Assembly: GCA_963765935.1 (NCBI GenBank)
Contig: CAVXXX010000003.1
Coordinates: 1-64,000 of the forward strand
Length of the DNA stretch: 64,000 nt
Source: JAMXLG01 sp963765935
Lineage (GTDB): Bacteria; Vulcanimicrobiota; Vulcanimicrobiia; Vulcanimicrobiales; Vulcanimicrobiaceae
Direction: 5' to 3'
Made by a program: the position numbers and the translations under genes. Shown in pieces: positions 32,435 through 41,827 of this stretch; the first letter of the stretch is position 1; the number at the start of each line of letters is the position of its first letter. The notes below the pieces were generated by a model. The model searched no databases and was not told where the DNA came from. It saw nothing but the letters and a program-made list of their open reading frames with translations.

Positions 32435-34152
32435 TGGTAACGTACGACATCGTCATCGTCGGGGGAAGTCTCGGCGGATGCGCGGCTGCAATCGCCTCCG
32501 GCGCCGGATCGCATTCGGTGTGCCTACTCGAAGCATCGGAATGGCTGGGTGGTCAGTATTCCGCACAAGGCGTAACCAAACCGGACGAAAGTCGCTACAC
32601 GGCGACCGTCGGCAGCACCGCGGCGTATCGCGCGTTCCAGCACAACGTGCGCGCGTTTTACCGTAGTAATTACCGCTTGTCGTCGAGCGGATCGAACCAA
32701 CCGTCGTTCAATCCGGGCGGCGCATATCCCGGCTTTGCGACGCAACCGCGCATCGCGCATCAGGTGCTGCTCACGCAGTTGCAAGCGATGTCGAACGTTC
32801 ATGTTCGTTTGAAGACCCGCGTAAGCGCTGCGAACGTCCAAGGGGATATCATCACGAGCTTGAGTACGATCGACGAACACGGCTACCCGGCGACGTATAA
32901 CGGTACGTACTTTCTCGATGCTACCGACCTCGGCGATCTTTTGCCGCTCGCGAATATCGAGTACATTCTCGGCGCGGAGAGCAAGGCGCAAACGAACGAG
33001 CCAGATGCTCCCAACGAAGCGCATCCGGAGTGGATCCAACCCATAACGGTCGTTGTCGCTCTGGAGCGGCGACCGGCAGACGAAAGTCACGTCATCTCGA
33101 AACCTCCGGCCTACGACGACTTGAAAGCGAAGCAGCGCTATACGGCGCTGGACGGTTACATTACCAAAGTCTTTCAGACGCCGGTCGATCTTTGGACCTA
33201 TCGCCGCTACGTGGATGCGGCAAACTTCGACGACCCGGCGTTACCGTGCGATCTCAGCATGCTCAACATGGGGTCAAACGATTACCAAAGCGGGACGATT
33301 CCGACCGGCGACGCCGCAAAGGACGCGGCGATCATCGAAGCAGCGCGCGAAGCATCGCTTGGATTCGTCTACTGGTTGCAAACGGAATGTCCGCGTGACG
33401 ACGGCGCAGGTCAAGGCTATCCCAATTTGAAGGTTCGTCCCGATGAATTCGGAACGACCGACGGCACCGCACCGCAACCGTACATTCGTGAGTCGCGCCG
33501 GATCAAGGCGAAGTACACGATCGTCCAACAAGATCTCGATAGCGGCTATAATCCCGGACCTCGCGCAAAGAACTACCACGATTCATGCGGCATCGGCTTC
33601 TACGGCGGCCTTGACATTCATGGGCTTGCATCCGTTGGCATGGGACAACAGTTCATTGATATCAAGCCGTTTGAAATTCCCTTGCGTGCGCTGATACCGA
33701 TCAGAGTTCGTAACCTGCTTGCGGCCTGCAAGAATATCGGCGTGACACATATTACCAACGGCGCGTACCGCTTGCATCCCGTCGAGTGGAATGTCGGTGA
33801 AGCTGCCGGTGCGCTTGCAACGTATGCGCTCGATTGTGGCGTTGCGCCCGCCGATGTTCCAAGCGACGCACGGCTTTTGCAGACCTTTCAGCTGCGGCTG
33901 CTCGCGCGCGGCGTACCCATTTTTTGGTGGAGCGACATCACTCCCGGGAATCCGTCGTATGCCGCCGCGCATCTCGTCGGCGTGGCGGGCATTATGAGCG
34001 GTGAAAGTTCGTCGCTCGACTTTCAGGCGAACGACCCGTTCGAGGAAAGTGCGAAAACTGCAGTTGACAGCAATCTCGGACGATCGTTGAATTGGCCGGC
34101 GGACCCACTCACGCGCGGAGAGGCCGCGCAATGGATCGTGACGCAGCTCTGA
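32434..34152 (+). CDS. FAD-dependent oxidoreductase with SLH-like C-terminus
   Basis: 572 residues. The N-terminal FAD motif is YDIVIVGGSLGGCAAAIASG (residues 4-23), then LLEASEWLGGQYSAQG and FLDATDLGDLLPLA, typical of the FAD_oxidored family. The middle has PYIRESRRIKAKYTIVQQD and NLLAACKNIGVTHITNGAYR. The last 60 residues (AAAHLVGVAGIMSGESSSLD, FQANDPF, ADPLTRGEAAQWI) resemble an S-layer-homology repeat. No signal peptide is seen at the GTG 32434 start. Overlaps the upstream MDR stop by one base. Substrate unknown. Confidence 0.85.
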   Translation: MVTYDIVIVGGSLGGCAAAIASGAGSHSVCLLEASEWLGGQYSAQGVTKPDESRYTATVGSTAAYRAFQHNVRAFYRSNYRLSSSGSNQPSFNPGGAYPGFATQPRIAHQVLLTQLQAMSNVHVRLKTRVSAANVQGDIITSLSTIDEHGYPATYNGTYFLDATDLGDLLPLANIEYILGAESKAQTNEPDAPNEAHPEWIQPITVVVALERRPADESHVISKPPAYDDLKAKQRYTALDGYITKVFQTPVDLWTYRRYVDAANFDDPALPCDLSMLNMGSNDYQSGTIPTGDAAKDAAIIEAAREASLGFVYWLQTECPRDDGAGQGYPNLKVRPDEFGTTDGTAPQPYIRESRRIKAKYTIVQQDLDSGYNPGPRAKNYHDSCGIGFYGGLDIHGLASVGMGQQFIDIKPFEIPLRALIPIRVRNLLAACKNIGVTHITNGAYRLHPVEWNVGEAAGALATYALDCGVAPADVPSDARLLQTFQLRLLARGVPIFWWSDITPGNPSYAAAHLVGVAGIMSGESSSLDFQANDPFEESAKTAVDSNLGRSLNWPADPLTRGEAAQWIVTQL

Positions 34153-34178
34153 GCCGGTTTAGCGCGCGAGGAGAATTG

Positions 34179-34748
34179 CTATCGCGATTTCGCTACTGTT
34201 TGCACGGCATCGACGATTGCCGACGAAATGCGATCTCCGAAACGCTTGTTCAGAGTTGCGTGCCCCATCATCAAACCGCCGGCGAGTAACGCAAGAATCG
34301 CAATTGCGCGTTTCTCGGCGTCGGGGCGCGGAAGACCGCTTGCTACTTCATCGATGAGCGCTTTGAGCGCGTTATCGTAGGCGCCCCGTATTGTATCGTC
34401 ACCGCGCGCCGCATCGAGTGAGAGCGTAGCAAGGGCGCATGATTCTTCGAGATTCGCACGCCGATCGGCGCTAAGGTACCATTTCGCAAACGGAACGAGC
34501 CACGGTCCCTTCTTCGCACGCTTGAAGGCCGCCAATCCGTTGCGAAATTCTCGCAAGCCGTCGACCACGGCGTGATAGAGAAGCTGCGACTTCGATCCAA
34601 AATGCTCGTAGACCGCACCGGACGTGACGCCGGCATCTTTCGCGACGGCATCGACACCGGCACCGCCAAAGCCTCGCGTCCGAAACGCACGCCCCGCTGC
34701 GCGCAAAAGACGCTCGCGTGTCTCTTCCTTTCCAGAACGCCCCGCCAT
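34179..34748 (-). CDS. TetR-family transcriptional repressor
   Basis: 189 residues: N-terminal HTH RERLLRAAGRAFRTRGFGGA, GVDAVAKDAGVTSGAVYEHF and GSKSQLLYHAVVDG, then a helical ligand domain. Divergent from the tautomerase-like gene. The 92-base interval carries two identical 16-bp palindromes, which are the obvious operators for this protein. Confidence 0.95.
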   Translation of the reverse strand: MAGRSGKEETRERLLRAAGRAFRTRGFGGAGVDAVAKDAGVTSGAVYEHFGSKSQLLYHAVVDGLREFRNGLAAFKRAKKGPWLVPFAKWYLSADRRANLEESCALATLSLDAARGDDTIRGAYDNALKALIDEVASGLPRPDAEKRAIAILALLAGGLMMGHATLNKRFGDRISSAIVDAVQTVAKSR

Positions 34749-34757
34749 ACCTACTCC

Positions 34758-34786
34758 TTGACAACATAACGATCGTTATGTACGAT
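34758..34786 (+). promoter_or_regulatory. Promoter of the tautomerase-like gene
   Basis: TTGACA (34758-34763), 17-bp spacer and TACGAT (34781-34786) on the plus strand. The spacer is almost entirely the first TetR palindrome, so repressor binding would block polymerase. Confidence 0.75.
34765..34780. promoter_or_regulatory. TetR operator palindrome 1
   Basis: Perfect 16-bp palindrome CATAACGATCGTTATG, identical to the copy at 34800-34815; it extends to 18 bp with flanking A/T. Confidence 0.85.
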
Positions 34787-34799
34787 TCGAATCACCTAG

Positions 34800-34815
34800 C
34801 ATAACGATCGTTATG
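34800..34815. promoter_or_regulatory. TetR operator palindrome 2
   Basis: Second perfect copy of CATAACGATCGTTATG, 35 bp from the first, 25 bases before the plus-strand start codon at 34841. Confidence 0.85.
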
Positions 34816-34840
34816 TTTCGACGTAAGGAGAGCCTGCCAT

Positions 34841-35260
34841 ATGATCGCGATCGTCGCAACTGAAGGCGTCTTCGAAGAATCGAAGGAGCCGCTTCTCCTT
34901 CAGCGTGTCCACGACGCGCTTGCCGGAGCAATCGATGCAACGGACGATCCCGACGTTTCCGCGCTCATCGGCGTAACGCTCGAAATCGTTCCGGCACACC
35001 GATTTACGATGGGCGCCCTACCGGTTCCGGCAGTTCGAATTGACGTTGCCGTGCCGTCTGTCGCACTTTCGTCGTTTCGCCGCCGCCGTCAGTTCATTTC
35101 CGACGCAACCGATGCGGTACTCGGGTTGTCACACGCGCCGCTTCAGCCACGGGTCATCGTTCGCATCATGCACCTCGTCGACGGTGGTTGGGGAACCGAT
35201 GGTCAGACCGTAACGAACGAAGACATTGACGAGGGCGCAACGGACATCGCCAAAGCATAG
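34841..35260 (+). CDS. Tautomerase-superfamily-like protein
   Basis: 139 residues. Two half-repeats of a beta-alpha-beta pattern, the second ending VRIMHLVDGGWGTDGQTVTN, resemble fused 4-oxalocrotonate-tautomerase/MSAD-type proteins. The catalytic Pro-1 is not at the N-terminus (MIAIVATEG), so activity is doubtful or the family assignment loose. TAAGGAG at 34824-34830 precedes ATG 34841. It is under the TetR-type twin operators, so probably induced by a small molecule. Confidence 0.5.
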   Translation: MIAIVATEGVFEESKEPLLLQRVHDALAGAIDATDDPDVSALIGVTLEIVPAHRFTMGALPVPAVRIDVAVPSVALSSFRRRRQFISDATDAVLGLSHAPLQPRVIVRIMHLVDGGWGTDGQTVTNEDIDEGATDIAKA

Positions 35261-35287
35261 CGAACGGTGTACGCCGGAGGTACCGCA

Positions 35288-36428
35288 ATGCACGCAGTCG
35301 CAGCGAATATCGTTTCCGCTGCACCGATTTCGAGCGTCGTTCGTAGCTACATGACACGCGAACATCTCCGAGCGATTATCGTGCAAGTTCGTTCGAATGG
35401 ACGGACGATTTACACGGCTGCGTTTGGCGAGTCGATGACGGGCGTACCGGCTACATCGGACATGCATTTCCGCAACGGCGCACTCGCCTTTACGTATATG
35501 TCGACGTTGTTGCTCGAGTTCGTCGATCAGAAAAAGGTCACGCTGCAGACGAAACTCTCGAACTACTTTCCCGATCTTCCGGAGGCGAATCGCGTCACGC
35601 TCAAAGATTTGTCGCAAATGACCTCCGGTTATGCCGATTATGTGTATCAAACGGAACTAGCAGACGGCCTGTACCGCAACCCGTTCCGCCAATGGACGCC
35701 CGACGAACTGATCCGCATCGGGACGTCAAAGCCTATGCAGTTTACTCCGGGCACAAACTGGGCGTACTCGCACACGAACTATGTGATTCTCGGGCAAGTG
35801 CTTGCGAAAATCGCGCACATGCCGCTCGCGGACGCATTGCAGCGATATGTCCTACAACCGATGGGCCTCAAACAGACAACCCAATCAACGACACCCGTCA
35901 TTCCGCAACCCGTGCTGCACGCATTTACCTCCGAACGGCGCGAAGTTCTCGAAATCAAGCCCGGCATTCCGTTCTATGAAGAGGCCACATATTGGAACCC
36001 CTCGTGGACAACGATCGAAGGTGCCGTTGAAACGACCGACATTTCGGATCTCAACACGTCCATCGAGGCAGTAGCGTCCGGGAAGCTACTCTCCAAGGCG
36101 TCCTCGCTTGCGCAGATCAAGCCCAGCTCTGATCGGATTCGGTCACGCACAGTCGAATTGCCCCGCGTGCCGCAAGATGACCGCTGCGATGAACTACGGG
36201 CTCGGTGTCATTAACACGGGTCCGTGGATCACACAAACACTGGGATTTGCCGGTGCTTCGGGCGCCGTCGGTTATCTGCCGGCGCAAAAGCTCACGATCG
36301 CCGTTGAAGCGACAAACGCTCAAGGCGCCTATGACGAAAAGGGAAACGCGGGACTCGGCGCGGTCCCATTGCTTAAAGCGATCGCCGATGAATTGGCACC
36401 GAACACAATGCCGGCTCTGCAAAAGTGA
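35288..36428 (+). pseudogene. Serine hydrolase (beta-lactamase-like), frameshifted and lacking SxxK
   Basis: The frame from ATG 35288 (GGAGG box upstream) encodes most of a class-C beta-lactamase/DD-peptidase-like domain: LSQMTSGYADYV, FTPGTNWAYSHTNYVILGQV, LQPMGLKQTT. Near 36120-36130 the reading shifts by one base to the frame ending at 36428 (LIGFGHAQSN, MNYGLGVI, GAVGYLPAQKLTIAV). The usual nucleophile motif (F-R-x-G-S-x-x-K) reads FRNGALAFTY, so both Ser and Lys are lost. The YxN-type motif (YSHTN) remains. It is therefore a catalytically dead homologue even before the frameshift. No signal peptide is evident. It starts 27 bases after the tautomerase-like gene. Confidence 0.72.
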
Positions 36429-36433
36429 AGCGT

Positions 36434-37585
36434 TCAGTGGGACGGTAGCGTTTGTCGTGTCGCGGCCGCTGCGGCGGATTCCAAGAACGACGCCGCCGAT
36501 CTGATCGCATCCTGGAGCGGCGTTTGCGGCGGAGTAATCGTTATCACGTCGATTCCACGCTGCATGAGTTGATCGGCGGCGTCTTTTTCGACGGCTCCTC
36601 CAAAAGCGATCACGTGAACGCCATGTGCGAATGCAAGTTCCGCGACGCCGTCAACGGTTTTACCATGAAGGGTTTGTAAGTCAATCTTGCCTTCGCCGGT
36701 CATACACAGTGCCGCGCCTTTCAGTAGCTGATCGAGCCCGCACTCGCGCGCGATAACGCGCACGCCGGGTTCTAACTTCGCATGCAGAAACGCGACCAGC
36801 GCAAAACCCAGTCCTCCCGCCGCGCCGGCTCCCGGCACGTCGCGGTAATCATGATGCAGCTCGCGTGCTGCAACTTCTGCGACGTGTTCCAACACGCGGT
36901 CGAGTTGCTCGATTTGCGCGGGCGTCGCTCCCTTCTGTGCCGCAAAGGTTCGCGAAGCGCCGTTTGCGCCGCAGAGTGGGTTGTCCACGTCGACCGCGAC
37001 GTCGATGCGCACGCGTGCGAGTCGCTCATCTAAGCCGTGAAGATCGATCGATTGCAGTTGTTCGTAACCAAGAATGCCATCGCCGATCTCACAACCGTTG
37101 CCGTCGAGAAACCGAACGCCCAGAGCGCGCAGCATTCCTGTTCCGCCATCGTTCGTTGCACTGCCGCCGATGCCGACAATAAGATGCCGAGCTTGCGCGT
37201 CCAAGGCGGCGAGTATCAACTGGCCCGTGCCGAACGTGTCGGCTTGCGTCGGATCGTACTGTGATGGCTCGAGCAATGCGAGCCCGGAGGCGCTCGCCAT
37301 TTCAAGGACGGCCGTGTCGCCGGTAAGGGCATAGACGGCATCCACGGACGTTCCACGCGGACCGCGAACGCGCACCACGCGACGCCTCGCGCCGCGCTCC
37401 AAAAAGACATCCACCGTCCCCTCGCCGCCGTCTGCCATTGGACACAACACACACTCTGCGCGGGGTGCAGATGCCAACACGCCGCGCTCGATCGCCTGCG
37501 CGGCCTGCATTGCAGTTAAACTGCCCTTAAATTTATCGGGCGCGATTACGACGCGATTAGATATCTGATTCGCGCTCCTCATCAT
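36434..37585 (-). CDS. Glycerate kinase (GarK/GlxK family)
   Basis: 383-residue kinase phosphorylating D-glycerate. It begins VVIAPDKFKGSLTAMQAAQA, with MADGGEGTVD near 51-60 and the central IVGIGGSATNDGGTGMLRAL, then GAAGGLGFALVAFL and MTGEGKIDLQTLHGKTV. All family blocks are present. The frame is open to a GTG at 37603; ATG 37585 is preferred. Either start overlaps the upstream small gene, suggesting coupling. No glyoxylate or glycerate pathway genes are adjacent. Confidence 0.92.
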   Translation of the reverse strand: MMRSANQISNRVVIAPDKFKGSLTAMQAAQAIERGVLASAPRAECVLCPMADGGEGTVDVFLERGARRRVVRVRGPRGTSVDAVYALTGDTAVLEMASASGLALLEPSQYDPTQADTFGTGQLILAALDAQARHLIVGIGGSATNDGGTGMLRALGVRFLDGNGCEIGDGILGYEQLQSIDLHGLDERLARVRIDVAVDVDNPLCGANGASRTFAAQKGATPAQIEQLDRVLEHVAEVAARELHHDYRDVPGAGAAGGLGFALVAFLHAKLEPGVRVIARECGLDQLLKGAALCMTGEGKIDLQTLHGKTVDGVAELAFAHGVHVIAFGGAVEKDAADQLMQRGIDVITITPPQTPLQDAIRSAASFLESAAAAATRQTLPSH

Positions 37586-37859
37586 CGGGATCCGGTTTGT
37601 CACGAATGGTCAATCCGAGCGATCGATGATATGCTTCGTTCTCCGCAAGCGCCGCTTCGACGTCGTCACGAATGCCTTGCTCGCGAATGAGCTGCTTCAA
37701 GCGCTCTCGACTCTCGCGCAACTCGCGCGCATGCCCTTCCAAGATTTCGCCGGGAACGTCCGGTGCCTCGAGCGGGCGGCTCACCCATGCTTCCATCTCG
37801 TCGTGCGCCGCCTTTGCTCGACGCCGCGCTTCGGCTAATTCGTCCTTATAGCTACTCAT
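37557..37859 (-). CDS. Small charged helical protein, unknown
   Basis: 100 residues, strongly helical and charged (YKDELAEARRRAKAAHDEME, HARELRESRERLKQLIREQG), probably a coiled coil, ending in an acidic tail (DKPDPDDEERESDI). ATG 37859 chosen over a GTG eight codons earlier. Its 3' end overlaps the glycerate kinase start region by about 29 bases. Function unknown. Confidence 0.6.
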   Translation of the reverse strand: MSSYKDELAEARRRAKAAHDEMEAWVSRPLEAPDVPGEILEGHARELRESRERLKQLIREQGIRDDVEAALAENEAYHRSLGLTIRDKPDPDDEERESDI

Positions 37860-37954
37860 CGACTCGCAGTCTATCACGGCCAACGGCTAGCCGCGCCAGG
37901 CGCAAGCTGGTCTTCTGTCACAAGGCGACCGTTTAAGCCGCTCGAGAGTCATCT

Positions 37955-38698
37955 ATGCCCCAATCCAACATTGGCCGTCATGTATTTGGAACGGCGATTT
38001 TGGCATCTGGTATCGTGAGCATGGTCTTCCACCAGGGCCCGGCCTATCTCTACGCTCTGGCTGGTGCCCAAGTCCTCGGCGGCGTTGCGATTCAGTTGCG
38101 CCCCGCTGCCAGAGCGGGGGCGATCATCATCGGTGCTGCCTATCTTGTGCTCGCTCTACTTTGCATTCCGCAGATCATCGCCCTACCGCGCATCTACGCA
38201 ACTTGGGGCAATTTCTTCTATCCGTTCGCAAACGTGATCGGCGCGGCGGCCGCTTACGCTCTGCTCGTATCGGCTCGTTTGTCGAAGACAGCGCTTCGCA
38301 TCGGATGCATTCTTTTCGGCATTTGCAACGCTTCTTTTGCTATCGAACAAGTTGAATTTCTCGGACGAACCGCCAGTCTCGTCCCGACGTGGATTCCTCC
38401 AAGTCAGATGTTCTGGGCGGTGACAACGACGGCTCCCTTCGTGCTAGTAGCCGTCGCTCTCGTTGTCGATCGTATGGCAATTCTAGCGACTCGCCTACTT
38501 GCAGCAATGTTCTGGGCCTTCGGGTTGCTCGTGTGGATCCCACTAATTTTTTCGAATCCTCACAGCCACTCGAACTGGAGCGAAGGCACCGAAACCGTCG
38601 CGATTGGTGCAGCGTCGTGGCTTCTCGCGAATCTCATGGAGCAATCACGCGGCTCTACGGCGATCGAACCGCTAGTGACGACGTCCGGGAGCCGGTGA
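37955..38698 (+). CDS. Seven-helix integral membrane protein, unknown
   Basis: 247 residues with about seven hydrophobic helices (for example AILASGIVSMVF, GAIIIGAAYLVLALLCI, VIGAAAAYALLV, IGCILFGICNASFAI, APFVLVAVALVV, LLAAMFWAFGLLVWIPLIF). Resembles DoxX-like or other small membrane proteins by topology only. Isolated gene with its own upstream gap of about 95 bases to the divergent small helical gene. Confidence 0.7.
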   Translation: MPQSNIGRHVFGTAILASGIVSMVFHQGPAYLYALAGAQVLGGVAIQLRPAARAGAIIIGAAYLVLALLCIPQIIALPRIYATWGNFFYPFANVIGAAAAYALLVSARLSKTALRIGCILFGICNASFAIEQVEFLGRTASLVPTWIPPSQMFWAVTTTAPFVLVAVALVVDRMAILATRLLAAMFWAFGLLVWIPLIFSNPHSHSNWSEGTETVAIGAASWLLANLMEQSRGSTAIEPLVTTSGSR

Positions 38699-38849
38699 CG
38701 ACGAGGTAACGGGCGTCATCCAGGTCGCGGCTTTGATTCTTGGCGTCGGGCTGATTTAGAATGGGCGACCTCACACTCAAGTACAAGAAGGATCTTGGTA
38801 GCACAGTCCGACGCTCATCGCAGCTAAACATAGCGGCGCAGCGTCTTTG

Positions 38850-40475
38850 TCAGTGTTGTACGGTTGCCATCACGCTCTTGTCGGCGCTGCTCCACATTTT
38901 GGAAAACTTTGCCATCATAGCGGTCGCCGTTGCCTTGTCGTGCAAATGCTCCGACGCTTTTGCAAGGCCGAGCACGGCCATCGGCCGGTTCGGCGTGACT
39001 TTGAGCGCCGCTCGAAAATACTGCGCGGCCTCGGCGTATTGCCCATCGGCCATCAGTTGTTGCGCAAGCAGTTCGTTCGCCGGCGGCAACATTACCGGCT
39101 GATAGACGGCACGCAGATGACTCTCATCGTCAGCGGCGCGCTTCAGTACGTCGATGCCGGCTTTCTTGTCGCCGGCGGCGATATCGTAGAGTGCGTCCGT
39201 TTCTTCCTGAGCGACCGCACCATAGCGTATTGCGTTGGGTGAATAATCGGGCGCCTTGAACGATGCGACAAGGTCGTCGACTTTCAATTCGTCGCGACGT
39301 GCCGTCGTAATGTCGTGACGTGAAAGCGCCGCAAGCACGTGCAGTTGCATTTCTGCTGCTAGCCAAATCCCATCGAGTCCGTCGGACGTGACGATGTCCG
39401 CGTCGCTATAGTCGCCGGTCTCTTCGGAATACATCGCGATCGTCAGAGCGATTTCCGGTGCATCGTAGGTGTCGTCGGCTTTTTCGCTGCCCAAGGTTTG
39501 ATAGCCGCTCAAAACGTCGCGGTACTCGGCTAAAGCAATCTCTTTAATTTCTTTGGCTTTCGCGTAATGCCCGACTTGGAGTTCGCCGTATTCCCAAAAC
39601 GATAACGTATGGAAGTCGCGCTGGTACGGCTGCTGGCCGGCTTCTTTGACGCTATCCGAGGAGGCCTTCCAGGCTCTCAAGTTGGTGGCATTTGATTCGC
39701 TCCAAAGGCCTAGCGCGAGAAATGTGTGCGACGGCATGTGAAGTGCATGCGGAATAGCAGGCGCCGATGCCGCGTACGCTCGTGCGGCGTCCAGCGCGCG
39801 CGCTTCGTTTTCCGGCTCGTCGAATGCATGAATCGTGTAGTGTAGCGCGCCCGGATGCTTCGGTTGATGTGTATGCACCATTTGCGTGAGAGAACCGGCA
39901 TGCTCGATTTTCTCGGTGTCGTTACGGAAGCCCGGAGAACCCTCGATCGACAAGGCGTAGAACAAGGCCGTTTCATCGTCAGGATACTTCGTGTAGTTTT
40001 GCTCCATTTCGCTCATATAGGCGGTATCGCGCGTGTCTTTCGTCCGCGGATTGCCGTCGCCGAAGAGCGTCATTACGGCATGAAAGAGTGCGGCCTCGCG
40101 GTCGTTGCGTTCGCCCGCGCCGTTTCCGCGTTTGATGTAGCCTTCAGCTTTCGTTATGTCGTCAGCCGTGGGGGGCGCCCAGAGCGGGTGATTGTACGTC
40201 ATAGCGGCGCCCCAATACGCAATTTGGCATTTTGGATCTGCTGCAATGACGTCGTCGAAAACGGCGAGCGCGCGATCGTACCAAAAACTGTGAAGCAACG
40301 CGAGACCACGATCGAATTCTTGTTGGACCGAGCTGCAACTGATCGGCATGTGGACGTTGCCGACACCTTCGGATGGAATCCAAGCGGGAGCTGAAGCGCG
40401 GGCGCGACCTGCAGAACCCAGGATGGCGATCGATAAAACGACCGCAAACGAAAATCGCGGAGTGACCTTGAACAT
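38850..40475 (-). CDS. Exported TPR-repeat protein
   Basis: 541 residues with a signal peptide (about 1-24) and numerous TPR-like helical pairs. It starts with FDRGLALLHSFWYDRALAVF, DDVIAADPKCQIAYWGAAMT, includes FHAVMTLFG and HALHMPSHTFLALGLW, and ends in a canonical repeat QYAEAAQYFRAALKVTPNRP. ATG 40475 has a GGAGG box 5 bases upstream. This type is widespread in soil bacteria as an uncharacterised secreted TPR protein; binding or assembly roles are inferred. Confidence 0.83.
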   Translation of the reverse strand: MFKVTPRFSFAVVLSIAILGSAGRARASAPAWIPSEGVGNVHMPISCSSVQQEFDRGLALLHSFWYDRALAVFDDVIAADPKCQIAYWGAAMTYNHPLWAPPTADDITKAEGYIKRGNGAGERNDREAALFHAVMTLFGDGNPRTKDTRDTAYMSEMEQNYTKYPDDETALFYALSIEGSPGFRNDTEKIEHAGSLTQMVHTHQPKHPGALHYTIHAFDEPENEARALDAARAYAASAPAIPHALHMPSHTFLALGLWSESNATNLRAWKASSDSVKEAGQQPYQRDFHTLSFWEYGELQVGHYAKAKEIKEIALAEYRDVLSGYQTLGSEKADDTYDAPEIALTIAMYSEETGDYSDADIVTSDGLDGIWLAAEMQLHVLAALSRHDITTARRDELKVDDLVASFKAPDYSPNAIRYGAVAQEETDALYDIAAGDKKAGIDVLKRAADDESHLRAVYQPVMLPPANELLAQQLMADGQYAEAAQYFRAALKVTPNRPMAVLGLAKASEHLHDKATATAMMAKFSKMWSSADKSVMATVQH

Positions 40476-40824
40476 AGGCGCCTCCAATGATGTGCATCTT
40501 CATTAAAGCGCCGCAAGCCGTATCACGGCAATGCGTTCGCGGTTAATGAAGGCTCTTTTGAACCATGCTTGCCTGCTATTGTGGTGAGTGTAACGCGCTA
40601 GAATAGTGCCGATCTGCGCCCCTCGACACGCGCCTTCGGTGCGGCTCAGGGTGACAAACGTGCGCATACGGACGCGTTCATGGCGATAACGATCGATCGC
40701 TCTATCGGCAACGGCCCACTGCAAGATGAGAGCGTTTTCACGAAAAGCGTGCTTCGTGAGCGTTCACGGGGCGATGAAGATACAGCTTCTCGGCGGTCAA
40801 CTGACGCACGTCGCTCGTGTATCG
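40476..40824. other. Gap without a convincing gene
   Basis: About 350 bases between the TPR gene start and the 3' end of the next minus-strand gene. It contains a degenerate REP-like element at 40619-40656. Short open frames here have no protein-like features. Confidence 0.6.
40619..40656 (-). repeat. REP-like repeat, variant copy
   Basis: CCCCTCGACA, a 13-base insert with its own CGC..GCG hairpin, then GGCTCAGGGTGACA. Ends match the REP-like repeats at 12569 and 52889. Confidence 0.5.
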
Positions 40825-41298
40825 CTATTTCTTCCTGCATTCTCCTTGGCTACGCATTGCTTTCCCAGCTCGCATGAACGTTGCCGTTATCTCGCGTGTG
40901 GAGGAGTCGGGCCAAGTTATCGTGGCCGTGTCATTTCGCATGTCGGGCGGATACTGTCCCCTCCAGACCAGCGACTTTGCCACCGGTGATTCGCTCGCAG
41001 TCGAAAGGCCGTAGTTGCCTTCAGCCAACGCTGCAAACTGCAGCCATTGCTTTCGTTTTGCGTCATAGGTTACGAGCGTCGTGCCGCTAACGCCCTTGAG
41101 TTGCACCCAGTTGTCGTTCAAACGCGTGCCGACTGAGACGGTCGTACGCGTTTCCCCGCCTGAGTGATACGTACAATGCCAGGTGCCAACAAGATTGTCG
41201 AGGTGTTGCGATGCGGGGTTTGTAGCCGCGCTAGCGAGCGAGGAAGAGCAAAACATCGTACACGCCAATACCGGGCCAATGAAACGGGTAAGCCTCAT
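40825..41298 (-). CDS. Small secreted protein (DUF1579-like style)
   Basis: 157 residues with a signal peptide (FIGPVLACTMFCSSSLASAA), then a beta-rich domain starting LDNLVGTWHCTYHSGGETRT and containing WVQLKGVSGTTLVTYDAKRK. It is similar in design to the secreted protein at 62189-62701 (GTWSC, WTSPFI). ATG 41298 has GGAG 7 bases upstream. Ligand or role unknown. Confidence 0.7.
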   Translation of the reverse strand: MRLTRFIGPVLACTMFCSSSLASAATNPASQHLDNLVGTWHCTYHSGGETRTTVSVGTRLNDNWVQLKGVSGTTLVTYDAKRKQWLQFAALAEGNYGLSTASESPVAKSLVWRGQYPPDMRNDTATITWPDSSTREITATFMRAGKAMRSQGECRKK

Positions 41299-41827
41299 AG
41301 CGAGCTCCATTTCGCGGCTTCCGTAAATTGGCGAGCCGCGCGTATGCTACGACTATAGACTCAATGCGCCCGGCGCTCTATCCCAGTCGAGAATCGCGGT
41401 AAACAGCTACGCGCGTTGCGAGCGCCGGCATCGCGCCGCGCAAACGACTATCGGCGCCAACCACCGGCCCAAGAGGGAACGTGAACTGCGCAATCGGCGC
41501 AGTACGGCCTCGGGCGGGTACGCCCTTAGCGAGCCCCCATGCCAGTGTCGTCCGTTTCGTTTTCCACGTCACCCGACGATCGCGCTGGCGAGGGAGCCGT
41601 GACTGTGCGTTGTCGCTAAATTTGAAACTTCGTCACGAAGTCTGACGTTTTGTCACAACGATGAAAAGCGCAGCCGTTGAATACAGAAGCCGCACTTCGA
41701 CACCCCGCATCACACCACGATGAGTAGTTCGAGCGACGAGTAGTAAACTGATACTTTTTCATGCCAATTGAGCGCGTAGCTATACGAGCTCCTTCGAGCC
41801 TCCGCACGCGATGATCGCACTCCGCAC
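41299..41827. other. Gap of about 530 bases without a convincing gene
   Basis: No protein-like frame was accepted. It holds a short hairpin ACTTCG-tca-CGAAGT at 41627-41641. A 64-codon minus-strand frame (41378-41572) has no supporting start signal or family features. Presumably contains the promoter of the gene at 40825-41298. Confidence 0.5.

Noticed and set aside
41378..41572. 64-codon minus-strand frame in the 530-base gap
   Set aside because: No RBS, family or neighbour support; could be chance in high-GC DNA.
41627..41641. Hairpin ACTTCG-tca-CGAAGT as a terminator or operator
   Set aside because: Only 6-bp arms, no T-run, no adjacent gene end or regulator.
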